A program made the position numbers and the translations under genes. 64,000 nt of DNA from Actibacterium sp. (GTDB lineage: Bacteria > Pseudomonadota > Alphaproteobacteria > Rhodobacterales > Rhodobacteraceae): contig JADQCB010000034.1 of NCBI GenBank assembly GCA_016278325.1, forward strand, positions 1 through 64,000, read 5' to 3'. Below, piece after piece: positions 1 through 8,450 of this stretch. Within the stretch, counting starts at the first letter, position 1. Each line of letters starts with the position of its first letter. The notes under the pieces are model-generated. The model did not search any database and was not told the DNA's origin. It worked only from the letters and a program-made list of their open reading frames with translations.

Positions 1-1
1 T

Positions 2-55
2 AATGGCAAGGAGTTCACCGACCGGCTCTTCGGTCTGCGCAAGCGCGCGGCGACA
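2..55 (+). pseudogene. IS481-type transposase fragment
   Basis: The window opens inside a reading frame giving NGKEFTDRLFGLRKRAAT. This looks like the integrase-core segment around the second acidic catalytic residue of IS481-family transposases. The match stops near base 55, where the sequence switches to an unrelated transposase on the other strand. The 5' part lies outside the window. It is a relic cut by a later insertion, not a working gene. The family assignment is from memory of the motif. Confidence 0.5.
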
Positions 56-146
56 CCCCCAGCAGTCGCGCAACCGCGCTCTGGGAATGGCCTTGCTCCA
101 GCAAAACCGACATCGCCGTTCGTTCCTCATCTCGAAGATGACCCAT
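48..146 (-). pseudogene. Transposase N-terminal helix-turn-helix fragment
   Basis: Reading from an ATG at 146 the frame gives MGHLRDEERTAMSVLLEQG and then HSQSAVARLLGVSP. This is a helix-turn-helix of the kind found at the start of IS30 and IS21 transposases. After about 33 residues it runs into the IS481-like fragment and loses similarity. Only the first part of the gene survives. The region 147-200 upstream would be the left end of the same element. Which of the two IS families it belongs to cannot be settled by eye. Confidence 0.45.
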
Positions 147-190
147 CGTCCTCCCCCGGCGACCACCGCCGGGAAATCGATCAGGCCACG

Positions 191-241
191 GCGACACCTC
201 GTAAACCTGGATGTCGCCATACGAACGTTTTGAGGTGTCGC
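191..241. repeat. 10-bp inverted repeat between IS relics
   Basis: GCGACACCTC at 191-200 is repeated as its exact reverse complement at 232-241, with a 31-nt spacer. It lies between the helix-turn-helix fragment and the IS3-type fragment. It probably represents the terminal repeat of one of the relics. A function is not otherwise indicated. Confidence 0.4.
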
Positions 242-474
242 GCTACAACGAGTTATTGAACGAGGAGATCTTTGACACGCTGGACGATGCCAGGCGAAAG
301 CTGGCGCTATGGCGGTATGACTACAACACCGTCAGGCCGCACTCGTCGCTCGGCAACCAGACGCCGCTGCAAGCGCGCCTGACGCTTGAGCAATTTGAGG
401 GCTCCGCGCCCGGCGCGCTTGCCCAAACCGAAACCGACGATTATCAAAACCAAACCCGCAGACTCTCGTTATGA
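241..474 (+). pseudogene. IS3-family transposase OrfB, C-terminal remnant
   Basis: The frame reads RYNELLNEEIFDTLDDARRK, then a WRYDYNTVRPHSSLG motif, and finishes in NQTRRLSL. This is the C-terminal end of the DDE integrase domain of IS3-family OrfB (IS407/IS2-like), including the region of the catalytic glutamate. OrfA and most of OrfB are missing upstream, where other IS pieces abut. The frame is open to a natural stop, so only the 3' end is preserved. It cannot encode an active transposase. Confidence 0.75.
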
Positions 475-487
475 ACGAGGGACGACC

Positions 488-500
488 GGGGGGCAGGTCA
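488..500 (+). repeat. Probable right terminal repeat of the IS3-type relic
   Basis: GGGGGGCAGGTCA lies 14 bp after the OrfB stop. Its complement, TGACCTGCCCCCC, has the form of IS3-family ends as I remember them. This would place the right border of the relic at about 500. No matching left end is present in the window. Confidence 0.5.
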
Positions 501-689
501 CTGAAAAACCAGCACTCTCAACGCTTTGCTGGCTACTTTTTACCGCCCCGTCAACTTTCGGGCATAGCTCGGGTTCACCTGAATGGCATAATGTGGCCGC
601 CGAGCGCAGACCACGAACGGAAGCATGAAACCGGCGACGTGTGACACACGGGGACTTGACCAACCAACGCCCATTACGGAAGCAGCCTG

Positions 690-2492
690 CTAATCATCCA
701 TCTTCAACGCATTGATGAACGCCTGCTGCGGGATCTCGACCTTTCCGAACTGGCGCATCTTCTTCTTGCCGGCCTTCTGTTTTTCCAGCAGCTTCTTCTT
801 CCGCGTCGCGTCGCCGCCATAGCACTTGGCGGTCACGTCCTTGCGCATCGCCGACAGCGTCTCGCGCGCCACCACCCGGCCGCCGACCGCCGCCTGGATC
901 GGGATCTTGAACATGTGGCGCGGGATCAGCTCTTTCAGCTTCTCGACCATCGCCCGGCCCCGGCCCTCGGCCCGGTCGCGATGCACCATGGTCGAAAGCG
1001 CGTCCACGGGTTCGTCATTCACCAGGATCTGCATCTTGACCAGGTTGTCTTCCCGATAGCCGATCATCTGGTAATCGAAGCTGGCATAGCCCTTGGTCAC
1101 CGATTTCAGGCGGTCGTAGAAATCGAACACGACCTCGTTCAGCGGCAGGTCGTAGACCACCATCGCACGGCTTCCGGCATAGGTCATGTCAAGCTGGATG
1201 CCGCGCCGGTCCTGGCACAGCTTCAGCACGTCGCCCAGGAACTCGTCGGGCACCATGATCGTGGCCTTGATGCGCGGCTCCTTGATATGGTCCACGAGGG
1301 TCATGTCGGGCATGTCGGCGGGGTTGTGAAGCTCGCGCACCTCGCCGTCCTTCATGAAGATGTTGTAGACGACCGACGGCGCCGTGGTGATCAGGTCGAT
1401 ACCGTATTCCCGCTCCAGCCGGTCGCGGATCACCTCCAGGTGCAGAAGCCCGAGAAACCCACAGCGAAAGCCGAAGCCCAACGCGGCGGATGTCTCCATC
1501 TCGTAGCTGAATGAGGCATCGTTCAGCGCCAGCTTCTCGATCGCGTCGCGCAGATCCTCGAACTCGGCGGAATCGACCGGGAACAGGCCGCAGAACACCA
1601 CCGGGATCGACGGCTTGAACCCCGGCAGGGCGGTCGCGCAGCCGTTCTTCTCGGTCGTGATGGTGTCCCCCACGCGGGTGTCGCGCACCTGCTTGATCGA
1701 GGCGGTCAGGAAGCCGATCTCGCCCGGCCCCAGCGCATCCACCGCCACCATCGCCGGGCGATAGACGCCTACCTTGTCCACGTCATATGTGCCGCCGGTC
1801 TTCATCATCCTGATGCGCTGGCCCTTCTTCAGCACCCCGTCGATGATCCGCACGATCACCACGACGCCCAGGTAGGGGTCGTACTTGCTGTCCACCAGCA
1901 TCGCCTTTAGCGGCGCGTTGCGATCGCCTTCATGCGGGGGCGGCAGGCGGGTCACGATCGCCTCCAGCACGTCGGGGATTCCGATCCCGGTCTTGGCGCT
2001 GATCTGCACCGCGTCGGTGGCGTCGATTCCGATCACGTCCTCGATCTGCTCGGCCACGCGGTCCACATCCGCGGCGGGCAGGTCGATCTTGTTGAGCACC
2101 GGAATGATCTCGTGATTCGCCTCGATCGCCTGATAGACATTGGCCAGCGTCTGCGCCTCGACGCCCTGCGTCGCATCGACCACCAGCAGCGACCCTTCGA
2201 CCGCGCGCATCGAGCGGCTGACCTCATAGGCAAAGTCCACATGGCCCGGCGTGTCGATCAGGTTCAGCACATAGGTGTGGCCGTCCTTCGCCGGATACTC
2301 GATCCGCACGGTGTTGGCCTTGATGGTGATGCCGCGCTCGCGCTCGATATCCATCGCGTCGAGCAACTGCTCCTTCATGTCGCGTTCGGCCACGGTGCCG
2401 GTCAGCTGGATAAGCCGGTCGGCCAGGGTGGATTTTCCGTGGTCGATATGCGCCACGATGGAGAAATTGCGAATGTATGCGAGCTCGGTCAT
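690..2492 (-). CDS. lepA: Elongation factor 4 (LepA), ribosomal back-translocase
   Basis: This is a 600-residue translational GTPase of normal LepA length. It binds ribosomes and remobilises stalled or mistranslocated complexes. The G-domain motifs are AHIDHGKS (14-21), DTPGH (80-84) and NKID (134-137). The EF-G-like domains follow, and the lysine-rich C-terminal tail ending in INALKMDD is typical of LepA. The frame is open far upstream, but the family N-terminus [15 protein letters not shown] fixes the start at 2492. The gene stands alone, back to back with an exported hydrolase. IS relics lie beyond its 3' end. Confidence 0.97.
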   Translation of the reverse strand: MTELAYIRNFSIVAHIDHGKSTLADRLIQLTGTVAERDMKEQLLDAMDIERERGITIKANTVRIEYPAKDGHTYVLNLIDTPGHVDFAYEVSRSMRAVEGSLLVVDATQGVEAQTLANVYQAIEANHEIIPVLNKIDLPAADVDRVAEQIEDVIGIDATDAVQISAKTGIGIPDVLEAIVTRLPPPHEGDRNAPLKAMLVDSKYDPYLGVVVIVRIIDGVLKKGQRIRMMKTGGTYDVDKVGVYRPAMVAVDALGPGEIGFLTASIKQVRDTRVGDTITTEKNGCATALPGFKPSIPVVFCGLFPVDSAEFEDLRDAIEKLALNDASFSYEMETSAALGFGFRCGFLGLLHLEVIRDRLEREYGIDLITTAPSVVYNIFMKDGEVRELHNPADMPDMTLVDHIKEPRIKATIMVPDEFLGDVLKLCQDRRGIQLDMTYAGSRAMVVYDLPLNEVVFDFYDRLKSVTKGYASFDYQMIGYREDNLVKMQILVNDEPVDALSTMVHRDRAEGRGRAMVEKLKELIPRHMFKIPIQAAVGGRVVARETLSAMRKDVTAKCYGGDATRKKKLLEKQKAGKKKMRQFGKVEIPQQAFINALKMDD

Positions 2493-2618
2493 GATTGCCG
2501 GGATATGCGGTGGAAACGCGGGGGGGTCAATGGCCTGCGTGCCCGACGCAGGCCGGGACGGGACTTTCGTGCTGCCTGTCCTAGATATTCCGGCACCAGA
2601 CAACGACAGGAGAAGACC

Positions 2619-3383
2619 ATGCTGACAAGACGCCAGATGCTTGCCACCGGGGCAGCCGCCGCCGGCGGACCCGTTTTCCTGCCCTTCGCCGCCGCGGCCG
2701 CGGCCCATTCGGGTGACATGTTCGAAACCGGAAGCGGCCAGATTACCGTCTTCCCGGTCAGTCATGCCTCTTTCGTGATGAAAACGCCGGAGATGGTCAT
2801 CTACTGCGACCCGGTCGGCGGCGCGGAGGCCTATGCCGATTACCCCGCGCCGGGGCTGATCCTGATCACGCATGAACATGGCGACCATTACGATGTGCCC
2901 ACGCTGGAAGGGCTGGTGCAGGACGGGACGCAACTGATCACCAATCCGGCCGTCCATGACATGCTTCCCGATGCGCTCAAGGCCAGGGCCACGGCGATGG
3001 CCAATGGCGACAGCGGCAGCGTCGGCGCGATGCGCATCGACGCGATCCCGGCCTACAACATCACCGAAGGCCGGTTGAAATACCATCCGCAGGGCCGCGA
3101 CAACGGCTATATCCTCGGCATCGACGGGTTCCGCGTCTACATAGCCGGCGACACCGAAGGCACGCCGGAGATGCGGGCGGTCGAGAACATCGACCTGGCC
3201 TTCGTGCCGATGAACCTGCCCTACACGATGGACGTTGATCAGGCCGCCGACGCGGTGGCCGATTTCGCGCCGCGTTATGTCTATCCCTATCACTACCGCG
3301 GCAATGACCCGGCCGAATTCGCCCGCCTTCTGGGCGAGACCGGCGCAACGACCGAGGTGAAGCTCGGCCCGTGGTATTCCTGA
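2619..3383 (+). CDS. Tat-exported MBL-fold metallo-hydrolase
   Basis: This 254-residue protein of the beta-lactamase-fold superfamily (UlaG/UPF0173-like) starts with a twin-arginine signal (R4-R5, then an Ala-rich stretch to about 30). The metal site is visible as THEHGDH (H85, H87, D89, H90). An IAGDTEG motif follows near 170, and a histidine in YPYHYRG lies near the C-terminus. A folded metal-loaded hydrolase sent to the periplasm through Tat fits these features. The substrate is unknown. An AGGAGAAG ribosome site precedes the ATG, supporting this start over the longer open frame. Confidence 0.85.
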   Translation: MLTRRQMLATGAAAAGGPVFLPFAAAAAAHSGDMFETGSGQITVFPVSHASFVMKTPEMVIYCDPVGGAEAYADYPAPGLILITHEHGDHYDVPTLEGLVQDGTQLITNPAVHDMLPDALKARATAMANGDSGSVGAMRIDAIPAYNITEGRLKYHPQGRDNGYILGIDGFRVYIAGDTEGTPEMRAVENIDLAFVPMNLPYTMDVDQAADAVADFAPRYVYPYHYRGNDPAEFARLLGETGATTEVKLGPWYS

Positions 3384-3543
3384 CCCGGGCGCCGGCCCTG
3401 CCCAAGCGGCGGGGCCGGGCCGATCGGTCGATCTTCGCGATTGAAAAAAACGCCGCGATCAGGCAGGCTGCCAGCTGTGGTCAACCCTGCCGGGAAGACG
3501 CCCGCAAAGGGCCCGCCCGCCCGCACGGATCGAGGCAGTAATT

Positions 3544-3855
3544 ATGAAAAATCTGACTTTGGCGGCGCTGGCCGTCGCATTCAGCGCAACCGCATCTGGG
3601 GCCGGCGTGATCGAGCGCGCCTGCCTGACCTCGGGTCGCGAGGCCGCAAGTCGTGCCTTGTGCGGCTGCATACAGGATGCGGCCAACCTGACGCTGGATG
3701 GTGGCGATCAGCGGGTCGCGGCGAAATTTTTCCGCGACCCGCATCGCGCGCAAGAGGTCCGGCAATCGGACAGCGGCCGGAACAGGGCGTTCTGGCAGCG
3801 CTACAAAAAGTTCGGCAGCACCGCCGAACAATTCTGCGGCTACGCGCGCGGCTGA
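3544..3855 (+). CDS. Small secreted four-cysteine protein
   Basis: This 103-residue protein has a Sec signal peptide (MKNLTLAALAVAFSATASGA) and four cysteines at 27, 40, 42 and 98, which suggests two disulfides in the periplasm. Related Rhodobacterales proteins are, to my memory, often labelled arginine transporter. Nothing here resembles a transporter: there is no membrane segment after the signal. The function is unknown. Its 3' end overlaps the convergent phosphatase gene by 16 bp. Confidence 0.8.
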   Translation: MKNLTLAALAVAFSATASGAGVIERACLTSGREAASRALCGCIQDAANLTLDGGDQRVAAKFFRDPHRAQEVRQSDSGRNRAFWQRYKKFGSTAEQFCGYARG

Positions 3856-4304
3856 TCCGACAGATGCCTGAGCAGCCCGTGACTGGCCGCTTCGATCAGG
3901 TCGAGAACCATGTCGAAGCTGCCTTCGTAATACGGGTCCGGCACCTCGTCATATCCGGTTTCGGCAAAGCTCAGGAACAGCTCGACCGGCGTTTCGCTGG
4001 TCATCGGGCGCATCCGTTCCAGCGCGGCGACATTCGCCCGGTCCATCGCCACGATCAGGTCGAAACGTGCGAAATCGGCCGGCCCGACCTGCTGCGCGCG
4101 GATCGCGGTCAGATCATAGCCACGCGCCGCGGCCTCCTGGATGGCGCGGGTATCGGGCGGGTCGCCGACATGCCAGCCCCCGGTGCCGGCGCTTTCCACA
4201 TGGACATCGACCCCGGCCTGCGCGGCCAGATGGGCGAAGACTCCATGCGCCGTGGGAGAGCGGCAGATATTTCCGAGACAGACAAACAGGATGCGGGTGG
4301 TCAT
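3840..4304 (-). CDS. Low-molecular-weight protein tyrosine phosphatase
   Basis: This 154-residue cytoplasmic phosphatase removes phosphate from phosphotyrosine or small phosphoesters through a cysteine intermediate. The P-loop C-X5-R is CLGNICR (C9 to R15), followed by SP. The general-acid loop is DPYYEGS near residue 122. The length is normal for the family. No capsule or tyrosine-kinase genes lie nearby, so its partner is not apparent. It converges with the small secreted protein gene. Confidence 0.93.
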   Translation of the reverse strand: MTTRILFVCLGNICRSPTAHGVFAHLAAQAGVDVHVESAGTGGWHVGDPPDTRAIQEAAARGYDLTAIRAQQVGPADFARFDLIVAMDRANVAALERMRPMTSETPVELFLSFAETGYDEVPDPYYEGSFDMVLDLIEAASHGLLRHLSDQPRA

Positions 4305-4397
4305 CGGGGCCTCCGTTTTCCGCGATCATAGCGCGGGGCGACGCCATCACCAATAACGCGATTCCGACTGGCGCGCGGGTGCGGCGGCAAACGCCCG

Positions 4398-4612
4398 CTG
4401 GGTGCGTGGCACGCCAAGCTCGACCGCCGCGCCCTCGCTCTAGCGCCCTGCCGCGATCAGTTTCCAGAACCGCCGCCGCTCTTCCCGGCGCGCCACACCA
4501 GGACGCCGTGGCGAGCCGAGCGCCGCGCTCGTGCAGCGCTCCGATCTTCGGTTGCCTCTTGCCGTCGCAACCTCCTTCAACCGGGTGTTGCGACGACCGG
4601 TTGAGACCGCCC
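4398..4612 (-). pseudogene. IS30-like left end and transposase start, broken by an amber codon
   Basis: On the minus strand the frame gives GSPRRPGVARREERRRFW and KLIAAGR, then a TAG at 4440-4442. In the same frame it continues SEGAAVELGVPRTQ. This matches the helix-turn-helix start of IS30-family transposases with one serine codon turned into a stop. Homology then fades near 4398. The sequence up to about 4612 looks like the element's left end. It is dead as a gene. The exact borders are estimates. Confidence 0.5.
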
Positions 4613-4614
4613 TG

Positions 4615-4845
4615 GACCTGTCGCTCAAGTATTCCGTGCGCCTTGAAGAGGCGAAGATCGGGGCCTCGGTCGGCAGTGTGGGGGACGGGTATGACAATGC
4701 CCTCGCCGAGACCGTCAACGGCCTCTACAAGGGCGGAGTCATCGAACACGAAGGCCCGTGGAGTGACAAGAAAGGCGTCGAAATGGCGACCCTCAATCGG
4801 GTCCACTGGTACAACGAAAAGCGCCTCTTCGGCCCGCCCCGTCGG
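4615..4845 (+). pseudogene. IS3-family transposase OrfB remnant
   Basis: The frame YSVRLEEAKIGASVGSVGDG followed by YDNALAETVNGLYKGGVIEH is the stretch around the last acidic residue of an IS3-family DDE transposase. The usual C-terminal end (a GNIPPAE-like motif) is missing: after RLFGP the frame reads unrelated residues and stops at 4863. The piece is flanked by the IS30-like end upstream and the metF stop codon downstream. It is a truncated relic of a different IS3 subgroup from the one at 241-474. Confidence 0.7.
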
Positions 4846-4863
4846 GAATGGATGACGGCGTGA

Positions 4864-5733
4864 TCAGGCGACCTTTTCCAGCGACACGTCGGGATGCACC
4901 CCCAGCGCGTGGCACACGTCGCGCGTCAGGTGCGGCTTGTTGAGCGTGTAGAAATGGATGTCCTCGACGCCTTCGTCGATCAGGTCGGAACAGATCTCTG
5001 TCGCCAAGGCGGTGCCGAGCAACTCTTCGCGGCCGTCGCGGATTGCCTTGTCGAAAGCGTCGTCGACCCAGGCCGGGATATGCGCCCCGCATTTCTTCGC
5101 AAACTTGCGCACACCCTTCCAGTTGTCGATCGGCACCACGCCGGGAATGATCGGCGCGTCGATACCGGCCTTCACGCATTCGTCGCGGAAGCGCAGGAAA
5201 CTTTCGGCCTCGAAGAAGAACTGGGTGATCGCCGAATCCGCGCCTGCGTCGATCTTGCGCTTCAGCCAGCGCACGTCGTCGCCGGGGGCCTTGGCATCGG
5301 GATGCGGGTCGGGATAGGCGCCGACGCGCAGCTTGAACTTGCCGGTTTCGGCCAGCGCCTCGACCAGCTCGACCGAATTGGCGAACCCGTCGGGATGCGG
5401 GCGGAACTCGCCCTGGCCCTTGGGCGGGTCGCCGCGCAACGCCACGATTTCCGTCACGCCGGCCTCGGCATAGGCGTTCACGATCTCCATCGTTTCGTCC
5501 CGGGTGGCATCGACGCAGGTCAGATGCGCGGCCACGTTCAGGCCGTAATTCTTCCGGATCGTCGACACCGCTTCATGCGTCAGCTTTCGGGTAGTGCCGC
5601 CCGCGCCATAGGTGACCGACACGAAATTCGGCTTCAGCGGCGCAAGCGATTGCACGGTGTCCCACAGGCGAAAGCTGGCCTCCAGCGATTGCGGGGGAAA
5701 GAATTCGAAGGAAACACGGGGGGCGGCGGTCAT
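4864..5733 (-). CDS. metF: 5,10-methylenetetrahydrofolate reductase
   Basis: This 289-residue flavoprotein reduces 5,10-methylene-THF to 5-methyl-THF for methionine synthesis. It has the MTHFR barrel signatures FEFFPPQ with E10, the LTCVDATRDE strand, ALRGDPP, and ITQFFFE in the second half. The length fits the single-domain bacterial enzyme. The open frame extends upstream, but the conserved N-terminus begins at 5733. The gene is divergent from a MetR-type regulator with a MetR site between them. Its stop codon is immediately next to an IS relic. Confidence 0.96.
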   Translation of the reverse strand: MTAAPRVSFEFFPPQSLEASFRLWDTVQSLAPLKPNFVSVTYGAGGTTRKLTHEAVSTIRKNYGLNVAAHLTCVDATRDETMEIVNAYAEAGVTEIVALRGDPPKGQGEFRPHPDGFANSVELVEALAETGKFKLRVGAYPDPHPDAKAPGDDVRWLKRKIDAGADSAITQFFFEAESFLRFRDECVKAGIDAPIIPGVVPIDNWKGVRKFAKKCGAHIPAWVDDAFDKAIRDGREELLGTALATEICSDLIDEGVEDIHFYTLNKPHLTRDVCHALGVHPDVSLEKVA

Positions 5734-5785
5734 TGTCCTGTCCAGTCCTTTTGAGCTTTCCAAGCTTGTGCCACGCCTGCCTTTG

Positions 5786-5798
5786 TGAAACAAATTCA
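5786..5798. promoter_or_regulatory. MetR-type operator (TGAA-N5-TTCA)
   Basis: TGAAACAAATTCA is an exact match to the MetR consensus TGAA-N5-TTCA. It sits in the 99-bp gap between the divergent metF and the LysR-type gene, 53 bp from the metF start. The match is directly visible. Binding is inferred. Confidence 0.7.
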
Positions 5799-5832
5799 TT
5801 GTGTTCAAGATCAATATGAAATCCGTGATGGT

Positions 5833-6738
5833 ATGCGCCTGGAGTTGAGACATCTGCGGACAATCCGCGCGATCCACGAGGCCGGTGGCTTGGCCCGCGC
5901 GGCAGATCTGTTGAACACCACCCAATCGGCGCTTTCGCATCAGGTGAAAGGCCTGGAAGAGCAGGTCGGAATGGAACTTTTCGTCCGCCGTTCCAGGCCG
6001 TTACGCCTTTCGGCGGCGGGCATGAAGCTGCTGCGGCTGGCAGAGCGGGTGCTGCCCGAGGTCGCGGCCACCGAGGCCGAATTCCGGGCATTGCGATCGG
6101 GCAAGTCCGGGCGGATGCATATCGCCATAGAATGCCATGCCTGTTTCGACTGGCTGCTGCCGGTGCTGGAGGATTTTCGCAAGGCCTGGCCCGATGTCGA
6201 TGTGGATATCCGCCCCGGCCTGTCTTTCGACGCGCTGCCCGCCCTGGGGCGCGAGGATGTCGATCTGGTGATCTCGTCGGACCCCGAGGACCTGGACGGG
6301 ATCACCTTTACCCCGCTGTTCGACTATTCCCCGGTTTTCGTCGCCGCGGCGAACCATCCGCTGGCCGCCAGGCCCTATGTCGAGGCCGAGGATTTTCGCG
6401 ACGAGTTGCTGATCACCTATCCGGTCGACCGCTCGCGGCTTGACGTGTTCACCGAACTTCTGGCCCCGGCCCGGGTCGAACCGCGCGGCATCCGGCCGGT
6501 GGAACTGACCGCGGTGATCCTGATGCTGGTCGCGTCGGGACGCGGGGTGTCGGTGTTGCCCGACTGGGTCGTGCGCGAGGCGAAATACAATTCCGACTAC
6601 ATCACGCGGCCGCTGACCCGCGAGGGGATCACGCGGCGCATGTATGCGGCCACCCGGGCCGAGGATGCCACCCGGCCCTATATCGCGCATTTCATCCGCC
6701 TGGCGCGGACCGAACCGGTAAAGCTGCAACGACAATAG
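5833..6738 (+). CDS. metR: LysR-family regulator of methionine genes, MetR type
   Basis: This 301-residue LysR-type activator has an N-terminal winged helix (about 1-60) and a periplasmic-binding-protein-like effector domain. The IAIECHACFDWLLPVL segment near 97-112 closely resembles the MetR effector region that senses homocysteine. The frame is open from a GTG at 5785, but that codon lies inside the operator, so the ATG at 5833 (MRLELRHLRTI) is chosen. Divergence from metF with a MetR box between them supports the assignment. Confidence 0.85.
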   Translation: MRLELRHLRTIRAIHEAGGLARAADLLNTTQSALSHQVKGLEEQVGMELFVRRSRPLRLSAAGMKLLRLAERVLPEVAATEAEFRALRSGKSGRMHIAIECHACFDWLLPVLEDFRKAWPDVDVDIRPGLSFDALPALGREDVDLVISSDPEDLDGITFTPLFDYSPVFVAAANHPLAARPYVEAEDFRDELLITYPVDRSRLDVFTELLAPARVEPRGIRPVELTAVILMLVASGRGVSVLPDWVVREAKYNSDYITRPLTREGITRRMYAATRAEDATRPYIAHFIRLARTEPVKLQRQ

Positions 6739-6831
6739 CCGCGGTTCCGGGCACGCGCTGGCCGCGCCGGCGCCCCCTTGGCATTCGGGCCGTCCCGGCG
6801 TATACGCGCCGCCTGACAAAGGAGCCGGGGC

Positions 6832-7620
6832 ATGCAGGGCAGCGCGAATCTCAACATCATGATAAAGGCCGCACGGAAGGCGGGGCGCAGCCTGGTCAAG
6901 GACTTCCGCGAGGTCGAGAACCTGCAGGTATCGACCAAGGGCGCGGGCGATTTCGTCAGCCGCGCCGATCTGGCCGCGGAAAAAGCCATCCGCGAAACGC
7001 TGATGGAGGCGCGGCCGAATTACGGCTGGCTGGGCGAGGAAAGCGACCCCGTGGCCGGCAAGGATCCCACCCGCCGCTGGATCGTCGATCCGCTGGACGG
7101 GACCACGAATTTCCTGCACGGGTTGCCGCATTGGGCGGTCTCGATCGCGCTGGAATTCAAGGGCGAGATCGTGGCCGGCGTGATCTTCGACGCGGCCAAG
7201 GACGAAATGTTCGTCGCCGAGAAGGGCGCCGGCGCCTGGATGAACGATACCCGCCTGCGCGTCTCGGCCCGGCACAAGATGATCGAGTCGATCTTCGCCA
7301 CGGGGCTGCCCTTTGCCGGGCGGTCCGACCTTCCGGCGACGCTGCACGATCTGGGGCGGTTGCTGCCGCAATGCGCCGGCGTGCGCCGCTGGGGGGCCGT
7401 GGCGCTGGATCTGGCCTATCTGGCGGCCGGCCGCTATGACGGGTTCTGGGAGCGGCGGTTGAAGCCCTGGGATATCGCCGCTGGTATCCTCGTGGTGCGC
7501 GAGGCCGGCGGGATGGTTGCCCCGATCGAGGAGGGGAACAACATCCTCGAAACCGGCGACCTGATCGCGGCGAACGGGCCGATCTTCGACACGTTCGCGA
7601 AAGTGATCCGCAACACCTGA
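6832..7620 (+). CDS. suhB: Inositol-1-monophosphatase family protein (SuhB-like)
   Basis: This 262-residue Mg-dependent phosphatase hydrolyses inositol monophosphate or a related sugar phosphate. In enterics SuhB also binds the transcription antitermination complex. The motifs present are GEES (68-71), the metal-binding WIVDPLDGTTNF (83-94), and the C-terminal PWDIAAG with EAGG. The length is standard. The gene follows metR by about 90 bp on the same strand. The physiological substrate cannot be read from the sequence. Confidence 0.92.
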   Translation: MQGSANLNIMIKAARKAGRSLVKDFREVENLQVSTKGAGDFVSRADLAAEKAIRETLMEARPNYGWLGEESDPVAGKDPTRRWIVDPLDGTTNFLHGLPHWAVSIALEFKGEIVAGVIFDAAKDEMFVAEKGAGAWMNDTRLRVSARHKMIESIFATGLPFAGRSDLPATLHDLGRLLPQCAGVRRWGAVALDLAYLAAGRYDGFWERRLKPWDIAAGILVVREAGGMVAPIEEGNNILETGDLIAANGPIFDTFAKVIRNT

Positions 7621-7676
7621 CATTTCCGCACGCGTCTCAGTGCCGGGCCAGCGGGCGGCGGCGCAACGCCGCGATG

Positions 7677-8420
7677 CTATCGTCGGCGGCGCCGCACGAC
7701 GGGGATCGGGCTGTTGCGATAGGTCGTCGGGGGGTGGGGTGGCTTGCCGTCATTGGCCTGCCACCAGGCAAACCCGCCATGGCGCAGCCAGATCGGCAGC
7801 GTCATCGCCAGCCCGGCCACGAACCCGCCGGTATGTGCCCAATAGGCGACACCGCCCTGGGCCGCACCGGCCGCGGCCCCGTTCCAGGCTTGCAGCAGGA
7901 ACCAGAGCCCCAGCATCAACCAGGCCGGGACCGGTATGATGCGGAAGAAGACGATGAAGATCAGCAGCACATCGACGCGGGCCCTGGGATACATCAGAAG
8001 ATAGCCGCCCATCACCCCGGCGATGGCCCCGGACGCGCCGACCATCGGGATCCGCGAATAGGGGGCAAGGTAATATTGCGCGAAGGCGGCCGCCAGCCCG
8101 CTGGCGATATAGAAGAAAAGGTAACGGGCATGTCCGAAATCCTCTTCCAGGTTGTCGCCGAAAATCCACAGGAACAGCATGTTGCCGGCCAGGTGCAACA
8201 GCCCGCCATGCAGGAACATCGAGGTGAAGAACCCGTGCAGGAGATACCCTTCGGACACGGCCGCCGGAACCAGCGCCCACCGAAAGAAGAAGGACTGTAA
8301 CGCCGCCGGATCGGAATAGAGCGGAAGCGCCAGTAGATAGACCGCGATATTCACCGCCATCAGCCCGTATGTGACATAGGGGATCTGCTGCGACGGGTTA
8401 TGATCGCGGATCGGGAACAT
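7677..8420 (-). CDS. Rhomboid-family intramembrane serine protease
   Basis: This 247-residue polytopic membrane protease has about six hydrophobic segments. Key residues are visible: HGGLLHLAGN (H71, H76, N80) in the second core helix, the nucleophile S130 in GASGAIAG, and the base H196 in WAHTGG. The C-terminus is a cytoplasmic Pro/Arg-rich tail. It should cleave transmembrane helices of unknown substrates. It lies 30 bp downstream of putA on the same strand and may be co-transcribed. Confidence 0.93.
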   Translation of the reverse strand: MFPIRDHNPSQQIPYVTYGLMAVNIAVYLLALPLYSDPAALQSFFFRWALVPAAVSEGYLLHGFFTSMFLHGGLLHLAGNMLFLWIFGDNLEEDFGHARYLFFYIASGLAAAFAQYYLAPYSRIPMVGASGAIAGVMGGYLLMYPRARVDVLLIFIVFFRIIPVPAWLMLGLWFLLQAWNGAAAGAAQGGVAYWAHTGGFVAGLAMTLPIWLRHGGFAWWQANDGKPPHPPTTYRNSPIPVVRRRRR

Positions 8421-8450
8421 GCGGTCACGCTAATCCCGATCCGCGCCCCG

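Noticed and set aside
386-628. A possible small gene after the IS3 relic
   Set aside because: It starts inside the transposase remnant in another frame, has no ribosome site and no recognisable features. I see nothing else in 501-689.
681-690. AGCAGCCTGC next to the lepA stop, like the MITE ends at 13173-13184
   Set aside because: Only ten bases match and no partner repeat was found nearby. Probably chance.
690-3293. The lepA frame is open 267 codons upstream of the conserved start
   Set aside because: The extension has no LepA similarity and overlaps the divergent hydrolase. High GC content leaves long open frames.
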